From a virus: 56,081 nt of DNA. Both the position numbers and the translations under genes were made by a program. This document shows, one piece after another, positions 12,421-18,942 of this stretch. The notes below the pieces were generated by a model. It saw only the letters and a program-made list of their open reading frames with translations. It ran no database searches and was not told where the DNA came from. The stretch lies in IMG/VR virus record IMGVR_UViG_3300008267_000119, positions 1 to 56,081 of that record; one strand, 5' to 3'. How positions within the stretch are numbered: the stretch's first letter is position 1; each line of letters begins with the position of its first letter.

Positions 12421-13320
12421 CTAATGTAAAAAACTATTCAATCCTTCTAAAAATACATTAACTTGCTACTTACTCTATCATAGGCTCGCCTGTCCTGTTA
12501 TCATATTGATTTACCTGAAACTTCGGTGGGTTGTTGATTGACCACTCCCACTTACTCAAGTAGTTTTTATTAGCACCCTCTTTCTTATAGCCTACCGAGT
12601 TATCAGTTACGGGGCTTGTATAAGAGTAGGGTCACGTAGTTAATCAAGACATTATATATTATGCTACCACGTATTTCTTAGGTTCACTTATTAACTACTT
12701 GCTGAGAACTCATTTGTGTTATGTTGATAGGTTTTGTTACAACATTCCATATAAAAAATACTATATTCCTTTCTCAAGGGAACAACACATTATACATTAC
12801 TGCATATATCTTTGATAGTTATTTATAGCATGGGCCTCATGCGCTATCAGGTTCAATGTTTAGCCTTTTGCTCTTTATTCTCTTACCCCTTTATATTAGA
12901 GCTAACCTGCTTATCCTTATATACGAGTTTTTCAGGGGTACAGGTCATTTATAAAAACCAACACATCCATCAAGATTGGGATAGCGTATATACACGAGAA
13001 TCGTTTCATCTCTTTAGGAACATATACTCCCTACTATTTCGGCATAGTTGCCTGTGCTATCATACTCAACAAACATAACACTTCTTGATAGTGTTGCAAT
13101 ACATCTCATTTCTGTAACTCTCTTTTGCATGTTACCTGTGCGTTGAGTTTATTTCATCTCTTTATTAGCTAGTTCAGCACCTCTAGTATCCAGGCTGTTA
13201 GATTGATATTGCTTGTTTGTCTTTCTATGTGTTGGTTTATAAAACATTCCAGCCACATTGGGAGAGCCGCAGTTCCCACGTTGTTTAAAGAATTTCTTGG
13301 CGGACGTATCTACTGGGGAG
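12421..13320 (-). ncRNA. putative large structured noncoding RNA
   Basis: About 900 bases without a credible ORF, bounded by a lipoprotein stop and a tRNA-like gene. Base composition is less AT-rich than intergenic DNA elsewhere, and hairpins are frequent: TGGGA/TCCCA at 13259-13278, AACACT-TCTTGAT-AGTGTT at 13077-13095, ACCTG/CAGGT at 12905-12945, and a nested stem GATAG/CTATC around TAGCATG/CATGC at 12814-12848. Size, phage setting and adjacency to tRNAs resemble the GOLLD and ROOL classes of giant phage-associated RNAs. That class assignment is inference; I cannot recognise a consensus by eye. Strand follows the neighbouring genes. Confidence 0.45.
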
Positions 13321-13324
13321 TGTT

Positions 13325-13486
13325 TTAGTTTACTTTTACAGAATCAACCTTTACTGAGTCAACTTGTACTGAATCCTTTTTTACTGTATCTAAGATTGGA
13401 TTACCTGTTTCTGTGCTGGTTTTCTCTTTATGACAGCTTACTAATAATGTTGTTGTTAATACTAATGCTAATACAATTTTTTTCAT
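13325..13486 (-). CDS. small lipoprotein with DSV repeats
   Basis: A 53-residue protein with signal MKKIVLALVLTTTLLVSC (lipobox LVSC, Cys18) and a short polar tail whose end repeats a DSV(K/Q)V unit: KKDSVQVDSVKVDSVKVN. Such short lipoproteins with DSV repeats are frequent in Bacteroidota and their phages. It lies directly upstream of the large noncoding stretch, so both may share a transcript. Confidence 0.65.
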   Translation of the reverse strand: MKKIVLALVLTTTLLVSCHKEKTSTETGNPILDTVKKDSVQVDSVKVDSVKVN

Positions 13487-13538
13487 TTTTGTTTGTTTTT
13501 AAATTTCTATTGTTATCTTACTAATTGGTACGGTAATT

Positions 13539-14444
13539 TTAGTATGTCCTTGTTTCAACCCATTTAATCCCGTTATCTGCTGGCTGATTGTGATTATTTA
13601 AGACCTTTGTTACTTCTGTCACTACATGTTCCCATGTTACTGGACCTGTTTCATCTGCATAAGGAGCTGGATCTTTTCTTCCTAACTTAAGAAATGCCTC
13701 TACTCTTTCAACTGATGAAGCTGACTTATAGTCTGAGAACCAGTGGTCAATGGTTGTGTTATCGCTTCCATCTACTATAGCAATGTGGATAGGTTTGTAG
13801 GATGTATTAGTTCTTGAATAAACTTCATCAAAACCTAATCCTAATTCTTCACACAGTACTTCTCCATCCTGTAAGATAGTAAATTTATCTCCCTCTAAAT
13901 AAGGTGTAAAGTATCCTACTCTTTCAGCATCCCAGTTACCCATTCTGAAAGCATGATCATCTGCATCTCTAAACTCTTGTCTACAATCTGGGTAAATTGC
14001 ATGATCACCTGCGTGAATACCTAAGGCAATATCACAAGTCTCACCTGTACGATTTGCAACTGATAGAGCTACTGCTTGAGTAATTGAAGCAAATATTTTA
14101 TTCCTGTTAGGAACAACTGTTGCTTTCATATTATCTTCTGCATAATGACCTTCAGGTACATCTTCTCCTCCGGTTACTAAAGCTGAATCTAATAAATCAA
14201 CTAATCCGTTTAATTGGATTTGACGGTAATTGACTGGGGCATACTCCCATTCTCTTCCTATGGTTAGTTGGGATGTATTAATGTAACCTATTAATGATTG
14301 AGCTCTTTCTAACTCTACTCTATGTTTTTGACCATAGTCAAATGAAATAGCTGTTACGCTATCATACTCTTTTATACACCTAAGTAGTAAAGTACTTGAA
14401 TCCATACCACCTGAAAGTGATACTACAACATGTTTTTTAGACAT
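13539..14444 (-). CDS. queC: QueC-like 7-cyano-7-deazaguanine synthase, zinc cysteines replaced
   Basis: A 301-residue protein with the QueC pyrophosphatase loop SGGMDS (11-16), FDYGQKHRVE, VPNRNKIF, YPDCRQEFRD (151-160) and VERVEAF (245-251). QueC converts 7-carboxy-7-deazaguanine to preQ0 with ATP and ammonia. Bacterial QueC is about 220-230 residues and binds zinc through four cysteines (TCY and CxxCxxC). Here the matching positions read NTSYKP (Ser215) and DYKSASSVER (240-247), so all four cysteines are gone. The protein is ~70 residues longer. With the DpdA-like gene at 15014 it likely supplies a 7-deazaguanine for DNA. FolE, QueD and QueE are not in the window. Confidence 0.85.
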   Translation of the reverse strand: MSKKHVVVSLSGGMDSSTLLLRCIKEYDSVTAISFDYGQKHRVELERAQSLIGYINTSQLTIGREWEYAPVNYRQIQLNGLVDLLDSALVTGGEDVPEGHYAEDNMKATVVPNRNKIFASITQAVALSVANRTGETCDIALGIHAGDHAIYPDCRQEFRDADDHAFRMGNWDAERVGYFTPYLEGDKFTILQDGEVLCEELGLGFDEVYSRTNTSYKPIHIAIVDGSDNTTIDHWFSDYKSASSVERVEAFLKLGRKDPAPYADETGPVTWEHVVTEVTKVLNNHNQPADNGIKWVETRTY

Positions 14445-14503
14445 AATTTTAATTGTTTAATTTTTGCCAGGTGTTAGTAGGGTATAGGCAAACCCTTTTA
14501 TAA

Positions 14504-14740
14504 CTACTTTTTTTTTTCTCCCTCGTAAATTTTGTTTCCAAAATATTCATCTAGGAACTCTCTACGATAAAGTAAAACTTTACCTGTATACTTGGGATTA
14601 GAAACATTTTGTTCTTTAATAGTTTCTTTCAACTTAACTGCGGTTTCAGCCACATTTTTCCCTAATTCTGATCCTGCTGCTCTACCTAAATACTCATAAA
14701 GTGACATCATGTAAGGCAATTCTTTTACTTGTTTTTCCAT
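14504..14740 (-). CDS. hypothetical protein
   Basis: A 78-residue basic protein starting MEKQVKELPYMMSLYEYLGR, with LGKNVAETAVKLKETIKEQN, YTGKVLLYRREFLDEYF and ending KIYEGEKKK. It starts in the GAGTTATG context inside the end of the preceding small ORF. Its place between dpdA-like and queC genes hints at shared transcription. No family is recognised. Confidence 0.6.
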   Translation of the reverse strand: MEKQVKELPYMMSLYEYLGRAAGSELGKNVAETAVKLKETIKEQNVSNPKYTGKVLLYRREFLDEYFGNKIYEGEKKK

Positions 14741-14877
14741 AACTCGATTTTTGTTTTTATTACTAATTTAATATACGAAATGTATCCTGCTACTCCAACT
14801 AATACTGCTGAAATATTTAATATGTGTGGATGATTTTCTCCACATGTTCCACAAATATGGTTTATAACCTCACTCAT
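14725..14877 (-). CDS. small membrane protein with CxxC
   Basis: A 50-residue ORF starting MSEVINHICGTCGENHPHIL, with one transmembrane helix (NISAVLVGVAGYISYIKLVI) and a charged end. The N-terminal CGTCG with nearby histidines could bind a metal. Its ATG overlaps the stop of the upstream ORF (TAATG), and its own stop overlaps the start of the next gene. Confidence 0.5.
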   Translation of the reverse strand: MSEVINHICGTCGENHPHILNISAVLVGVAGYISYIKLVIKTKIELWKNK

Positions 14878-15017
14878 TACTTTTTTAATTTTTTTAACTC
14901 CCAAGGGTGATAAACTACTTTAAAGGTTTCAGTATCGTATTGAGCCATTCTTTGAAACCCATACCCAAATACTCTTAGTATGGGGTTTACAAACTGTACT
15001 AATTTATATTTTATCAT
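14877..15017 (-). CDS. small basic hypothetical protein
   Basis: A 46-residue ORF starting MIKYKLVQFVNPILRVFGYG and ending HPWELKKLKK. It overlaps the stop of the DpdA-like gene (ATGA at 15014-15017) and the start of the next small ORF, so the chain dpdA-like, this ORF, 14725 and 14504 appears translationally coupled. No motif is recognised. Confidence 0.5.
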   Translation of the reverse strand: MIKYKLVQFVNPILRVFGYGFQRMAQYDTETFKVVYHPWELKKLKK

Positions 15018-15799
15018 TTGTTACAAAATTCTTTAAATTTATTTACGTTAAATGTAATATCTTCTAATTGAGAAGACAAATCCTTTTCCATAAATTCTTC
15101 AATTTTATTTGATGGTTTTTCTAACAAACCAATATCAGTATACCTTTTACCTAAAGCTCCTGCTATAATTGGGTTAGAAGTATCTACTGAATTAACTAAA
15201 CCTGGTTGAGTATCTCTGTAGTATGTAAATTCTTGTGGAGTTGATGCTCCTAGCAAATGTATGTAATGGTGATCTTTAATTATGTTTTGAGATAGAAGGA
15301 ATTGAATTAGTAATACTCTACCAACAGATTGATTAGCTAAGTGATTTTCTGAACCACCTAACTCTTGGTAAACAATAGATGAGTGGTTAAAAGCAAAATG
15401 AGTGTAGCCCAAATCTACACACTGTTGATACAATGAATAGATTTCATTTACAGTTTTTCCTTGCAATACAACCATTAACTTAGTTTTGAATGGCATCTTG
15501 TATTGAGTCCAATGTTTTGCATTTTTAGCCGTAATATCGCGTTCATTCCACTCGTCAGGCACTATAAATATGTTGGGTTGAATTAGATCTATTTTTTCTA
15601 ATAAATCTTGAGTAGTATGGGTTACCCCCTCGAATAATCCATTATCCATAATAATAAATCTCCCCCTTTCACTAGAATCTAGGAAAAATTGTCTATAATC
15701 AGGGAATTTGTCTAATAAATGGGGCAAACAGTATTCGTAATCATTCCAGTCTAAACTATGTTCAAATAGACTTAGAGGCAATTCATGTGAAATCTTCAT
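15014..15799 (-). CDS. dpdA: DpdA-like / TGT-like guanine transglycosylase
   Basis: A 261-residue TIM-barrel-type protein with tRNA-guanine transglycosylase hallmarks: IIMDNGLFEG with the likely catalytic Asp52, MVVLQG (109-114), HLLGASTPQEF (181-191) and LVNSVDTSNP with the second Asp206. In phages, short TGT relatives called DpdA exchange guanine for a 7-deazaguanine in DNA and protect it from restriction. A C-terminal zinc site as in tRNA TGT is absent, which favours the DNA-acting branch. It heads a run that includes the QueC-like gene. Subfamily cannot be settled by eye, and a tRNA substrate remains possible. Confidence 0.75.
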   Translation of the reverse strand: MKISHELPLSLFEHSLDWNDYEYCLPHLLDKFPDYRQFFLDSSERGRFIIMDNGLFEGVTHTTQDLLEKIDLIQPNIFIVPDEWNERDITAKNAKHWTQYKMPFKTKLMVVLQGKTVNEIYSLYQQCVDLGYTHFAFNHSSIVYQELGGSENHLANQSVGRVLLIQFLLSQNIIKDHHYIHLLGASTPQEFTYYRDTQPGLVNSVDTSNPIIAGALGKRYTDIGLLEKPSNKIEEFMEKDLSSQLEDITFNVNKFKEFCNK

Positions 15800-15818
15800 A
15801 ACTATGTGTTTAAATTTT

Positions 15819-15836
15819 AATACTTAAATGTATGAA
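15819..15836 (-). promoter_or_regulatory. putative left-arm phage promoter for the dpdA-like gene
   Basis: The coding strand reads TTCATACATTTAAGTATT, a near match to the left-arm motif, immediately downstream of a terminator stem and 20 bases before the ATG at 15799. Confidence 0.45.
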
Positions 15837-15853
15837 GGCTCCCTATGGGAGCC
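15837..15853 (-). terminator. hairpin GGCTCCC-ATA-GGGAGCC
   Basis: A perfect 7-pair stem after the spanin-like gene. The same 17-base hairpin recurs at 28557-28573. The T-tract is weak here because the promoter follows at once. Confidence 0.6.
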
Positions 15854-15862
15854 AAATTTATT

Positions 15863-16258
15863 TTAAAAAATATATAGTACTAATGCTATTCCTAGAAATG
15901 CTCCTACTTTATAAAAGAAGGTTTTGCGTTTCTCAACCTTTAATTGTTCAGTTAGGTCATATGTCATATGTTCATACTGTCCAATTTGTAATTCATGCTG
16001 ATGTATAATGTACTTATTGTTAGCATCTTTATCATTTAGCAATTTTATTACAGTATCTTTTTGTATATCTCTTTGCTCTAGTTTAACAACTTTCTCTTGT
16101 GTGAGTTTAAGTTCTTGCTTGCAACCATCATACCTAATTAAATCCTGTGCTATTAGACGTGCAGTCTTAGTTGGGAGTGTAACTTTTGTTGTATCTGATT
16201 GAGAAAAACTGCTCAAGTTCAGCATTAGAAAACCTACCAGCATGGTTAGCTTTTTCAT
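15863..16258 (-). CDS. spanin-like protein: signal peptide, coiled coil, C-terminal membrane helix
   Basis: A 131-residue protein with an N-terminal signal (MKKLTMLVGFLMLNLSSFSQ), a central coiled coil (LKLTQEKVVKLEQRDIQKD, then DLTEQLKVEKRKTF) and a C-terminal transmembrane helix (YKVGAFLGIALVLYIF). Proteins spanning the envelope with a coiled coil disrupt the outer membrane at lysis. It is the last gene of the block holin-like, small TM protein, this one, downstream of the endolysin. The spanin role rests on topology and position only. Confidence 0.5.
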   Translation of the reverse strand: MKKLTMLVGFLMLNLSSFSQSDTTKVTLPTKTARLIAQDLIRYDGCKQELKLTQEKVVKLEQRDIQKDTVIKLLNDKDANNKYIIHQHELQIGQYEHMTYDLTEQLKVEKRKTFFYKVGAFLGIALVLYIF

Positions 16259-16413
16259 TTGTTTGATTGTGCTGAATCTACTTTAGTCTGTAACGAATCT
16301 ATTGTAACTTTGTAACTATTGATATCAGTTGCAATGCTGCTGGTACTAAAAATATTGTAGCCTACTAATATAATCAATACAGCTAACAATATATTTTGTT
16401 TATTTTGTAACAT
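16255..16413 (-). CDS. small membrane protein in lysis block
   Basis: A 52-residue protein with one N-terminal transmembrane helix (ILLAVLIILVGYNIFS) and a short helical ectodomain (SYKVTIDSLQTKVDSAQSNK). A longer frame would use TTG at 16437. The ATG at 16413 is better because AAAGGAGA lies 7-8 bases upstream. It overlaps the holin-like gene before it and the spanin-like gene after it (ATGA), so all three are probably coupled. It may act as a spanin partner. Confidence 0.55.
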   Translation of the reverse strand: MLQNKQNILLAVLIILVGYNIFSTSSIATDINSYKVTIDSLQTKVDSAQSNK

Positions 16414-16825
16414 CTCTGTCTCCTTTATGTTTATCAAGTCTATCTAGTATTTGAGTAAGTAATTCATTCTGTACAATACCTACCATTGAGGCATTTTTAA
16501 GTACGGAGATCAACTGGAAGATAAGAAAAGGTGCTATGATTGTTTCACTTAACCAAGATGTTCCTTTAAATCCTTTCTCAATTGTTAAGATAGATGCTAA
16601 CATTACGATCCAGAAGCATAATGTTTTTAATACTTTTAGGGCCTTTTTTGTCTGAAAACCTTCTCTTTTTGTTCCTGCCCATATACCGAAGAATCCATCA
16701 GCAAAGATAACGAAACCTACTGATAGAAATTGTTCGATGTTATCTGCTGTTAGGTTCATAAAATATGTACCTACAAATGCTAATGCTGTTGTCAAGGTTA
16801 GTGTTATTATAAGAGTTGTTTTCAT
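16400..16825 (-). CDS. holin-like membrane protein
   Basis: A 141-residue protein with about four hydrophobic segments (LIITLTLTTALAFVGTYFM, FLSVGFVIFADGFFGIWAG, LKTLCFWIVMLASILTI, IIAPFLIFQLISVL). Basic loops include GTKREGFQTKKALKVLK, and the tail is charged. The layout, DxxxGIWAGxKRxGxxxxSKK-like loop and position 9 bases downstream of the endolysin fit phage holins found in Bacteroidota. The holin would permeabilise the inner membrane to release the endolysin. Confidence 0.7.
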   Translation of the reverse strand: MKTTLIITLTLTTALAFVGTYFMNLTADNIEQFLSVGFVIFADGFFGIWAGTKREGFQTKKALKVLKTLCFWIVMLASILTIEKGFKGTSWLSETIIAPFLIFQLISVLKNASMVGIVQNELLTQILDRLDKHKGDRDVTK

Positions 16826-16834
16826 CTTGTGTAC

Positions 16835-17446
16835 CTATTTAACGTATTCGTAATATTTCTTAGTCTTCTCTGAGCGATCTGCTAATCCGTGAGTACCACC
16901 GTTAATTCTTTTTGTAAGAGCTAAGATTGAAGCATCGTTAACTCCTTGGTCACATATTGACCACAATTTATTTTTATCAAAGAAAAACATTGCTGACTCA
17001 AAAGAATAAGTAGTTGCTACTAAATCTGGGTTAGTCATGATCTCTGGCTTCTTCAAGTAATCTGAAAACGCTTTGTAGTTTTCTTTTCCTGTTAACTGAA
17101 GAGCTCCTCTTCCTCTGAACTTGAATCCATCTCCAGACTTCTCATCACCATTACCCATTCTTGAAGCATAGACTCTATTTGCAATCTTTTCAGGATTTCT
17201 AGCATAAGATTCTTCTAAAGTACCTGGAAAGTATTTTCCGAATATCCCTTGAAGACCTTCTGCTGAATAGTTTAAATTTTCTGAAAACGCTTTAAACCCT
17301 CCTGTTTCATGTGCAGTTTGAGCAAAGAAGTGTGCTGCTCTTACAGGAGTTAGTTTATAAAACTCCATTGCTTTTTTCATTGTACCAGGACCAAATGCCC
17401 CATCAGCTGTTACGCCGATCTTTTCTTGTAAACTTTTTAAACTCAT
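16835..17446 (-). CDS. endolysin, GH19 chitinase/lysozyme-like
   Basis: A 203-residue enzyme with a short N-terminal peptidoglycan-binding-like segment (LQEKIGVTADGAFGPGTMKK). The catalytic domain begins AAHFFAQTAHETGGF with Glu47 in HETGG. FRGRGALQLTGKENY and a C-terminal INGGTHGLADRSEKTKKYY follow. These are signatures of the GH19 lysozyme-like family, which cleaves the glycan strands of peptidoglycan. It lacks a signal peptide and so needs the holin 9 bases downstream. Its upstream neighbour is the PAS-domain membrane protein. Confidence 0.88.
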   Translation of the reverse strand: MSLKSLQEKIGVTADGAFGPGTMKKAMEFYKLTPVRAAHFFAQTAHETGGFKAFSENLNYSAEGLQGIFGKYFPGTLEESYARNPEKIANRVYASRMGNGDEKSGDGFKFRGRGALQLTGKENYKAFSDYLKKPEIMTNPDLVATTYSFESAMFFFDKNKLWSICDQGVNDASILALTKRINGGTHGLADRSEKTKKYYEYVK

Positions 17447-17456
17447 ACTTTAATTT

Positions 17457-18566
17457 TTATTTATTACTACCTTCTTGTGTGGCATATTTAATACCCATAA
17501 TTGTACCAACTATTGAGAATGCATTAGTTAATAAGACACTAAACATGTTTGACCATGTTGAACCAATTATTTGGGTGTCTTGATCTGTTACAATGGCGGC
17601 CCAGTATAGTACAGTTGTAACAATACCAACGCCGACTATGACAGCTAACGCACACTTAACAATTATTTTTATTAACTCATTCTGACTCTTTTTCAATACT
17701 ACGTCTAAATCATTTAGAGCAGCATCCTTTTCTAATTCTATTGCGTGTTTAAGTTTTTGTGAGTTTTCCAATTCAACTGTTAAGTTCTTTGTAAGCTCAT
17801 CTATCTTCTTCTTATTGTTTACAGACTCAGTAACATCAGTTGCAATCTTAACTACATCAGTAATATTACCTTTACTATCAAGTACAGGATTGTATGATGC
17901 TTGTAAATAGACAATAGAGCCATCTACTTTTCTCCTTTCAAATATTCCATCAAAGAACTTACCCTTTCTTAAACTTTCCCAAAACTTAGTATATTCATCA
18001 GACTTTGAGTACTCATAGCTCACAAAAATACTATGATGCTTTCCAATGAGTTTACTTTTTTCATTGGCCTTATACCCCATAGTTTCTAAGAATATAGAAT
18101 TTACATCTAGTATAAATCCATCAGTATTAAAACTAATAAAAGCAGTACTTCGGTTAATTGCATCTACTTGTTTCTTGCTATTGACAATTGTTGTAATGTC
18201 AGTAGCAATCTTCATTATTTTAGTAATCTTATTATTCTCATCAAAAATAGGATTGTAAGTTGCTTGGAGATTAATAAGACTTCCATCCTTTCTTCTTCTC
18301 TCAAACTCTCCCTGGTAGTACTTGCCACTTCTTAATATGTCCCAAAATTTTTCATACTCAAGTGATCTTGAATAATCTTCACATACAAAAATACTGTGAT
18401 GCTTACCGACAAGCTCTTCATGGTTACCTGAACCATACCCCATTGTTTCTAGAAAGGTATCATTAACCCCTAATATGGTCCCACCAAGGTCAAAGTAAAT
18501 AATAGCATTACTTCTATTAATTGCTTCAAGTCTACTTAATAGTTCTTCCTTTGATAAGGTTTTCAT
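17457..18566 (-). CDS. two PAS domains fused to a C-terminal membrane hairpin
   Basis: A 369-residue protein starting MKTLSKEELL (ATG at 18566; a longer frame would overlap the preceding gene). Two PAS domains cover about 15-125 and 135-245. Each has the chemotaxis-receptor pattern AINRSxAxIxF, ETMGY, LVGKHHSIF, EFERR...DGS and LQASYNPI/V...KIATDV/I, as in aerotaxis-type receptors and BdlA. A coiled coil (250-300) and two transmembrane helices (about 300-325 and 340-362) follow. There is no HAMP, MCP, kinase or GGDEF output. It lies between a small membrane protein and the endolysin, so it may sense redox, light or a ligand and gate lysis or block superinfection. Function is inferred only. 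Confidence 0.8.
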   Translation of the reverse strand: MKTLSKEELLSRLEAINRSNAIIYFDLGGTILGVNDTFLETMGYGSGNHEELVGKHHSIFVCEDYSRSLEYEKFWDILRSGKYYQGEFERRRKDGSLINLQATYNPIFDENNKITKIMKIATDITTIVNSKKQVDAINRSTAFISFNTDGFILDVNSIFLETMGYKANEKSKLIGKHHSIFVSYEYSKSDEYTKFWESLRKGKFFDGIFERRKVDGSIVYLQASYNPVLDSKGNITDVVKIATDVTESVNNKKKIDELTKNLTVELENSQKLKHAIELEKDAALNDLDVVLKKSQNELIKIIVKCALAVIVGVGIVTTVLYWAAIVTDQDTQIIGSTWSNMFSVLLTNAFSIVGTIMGIKYATQEGSNK

Positions 18567-18567
18567 G

Positions 18568-18816
18568 TTACTCTTTATTAGAGTTACTACCTCCTTTAAA
18601 GCCAGCAAACTTCTCAATTACATCTGGAAGGAAACTTCCTAGAGTAATGTACATGAAAGCATCAAAAATATATTCATTTAGTTCTAATGCCTTACCCATG
18701 TATCCTGTTACTAGGTCTACTACGATAGCTGCTACCATTACCATAAATGACATAAAACCTATAATGGTTTTCTCATTGTAGTCATTTGATTTCTTAAAGA
18801 TGTCTTTAAATGCCAT
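18568..18816 (-). CDS. small membrane protein, holin-like
   Basis: An 82-residue protein starting MAFKDIFKKSNDYNEKTI with two hydrophobic segments (IGFMSFMVMVAAIVVDLVTG and IFDAFMYITLGSFLPDVI). The tail is polar and Ser/Gly-rich (FKGGSNSNKE). That ending resembles the QEGSNK tail of the PAS protein that follows 2 bases later. The small hairpin would suit a holin or antiholin. The ATG at 18816 is preferred over an upstream non-ATG start. Confidence 0.55.
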   Translation of the reverse strand: MAFKDIFKKSNDYNEKTIIGFMSFMVMVAAIVVDLVTGYMGKALELNEYIFDAFMYITLGSFLPDVIEKFAGFKGGSNSNKE

Positions 18817-18883
18817 AATATATTTTATTAAATTGATTAAATTATAACCTACTAATAAAACAATATTAACAAGAACCATTTGG

Positions 18884-18893
18884 TATAAATATA
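18884..18893 (-). promoter_or_regulatory. late-type promoter motif for the lysis block
   Basis: The coding strand reads TATATTTATA just downstream of the terminator at 18896-18917 and about 70 bases before the small membrane protein at 18816. Confidence 0.35.
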
Positions 18894-18895
18894 AA

Positions 18896-18917
18896 AAGCC
18901 CTGGGTATCCAGGGCTT
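18896..18917 (-). terminator. terminator after nrdA
   Basis: The coding strand reads AAGCCCTGG-ATAC-CCAGGGCTT followed by TTTATATTTATA. A 9-pair stem with a T-rich tail closes the replication/nucleotide block and is followed by the lysis block. Confidence 0.75.
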
Positions 18918-18942
18918 ATTTTTAATAAAATTTAATTATTTA

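Noticed and set aside
12139-13524. Plus-strand ORFs at 12139-12351, 12812-13078 and 13258-13524
   Set aside because: They cross tRNA-like genes or the hairpin-rich stretch, lack recognisable protein sequence and lie on the strand without genes; the last one is the reverse of a clear lipoprotein gene.
16414-16437. TTG start giving a 60-residue form of the small lysis-block protein
   Set aside because: An ATG with AAAGGAGA upstream lies eight codons later and gives the expected short N-terminus before the membrane helix.
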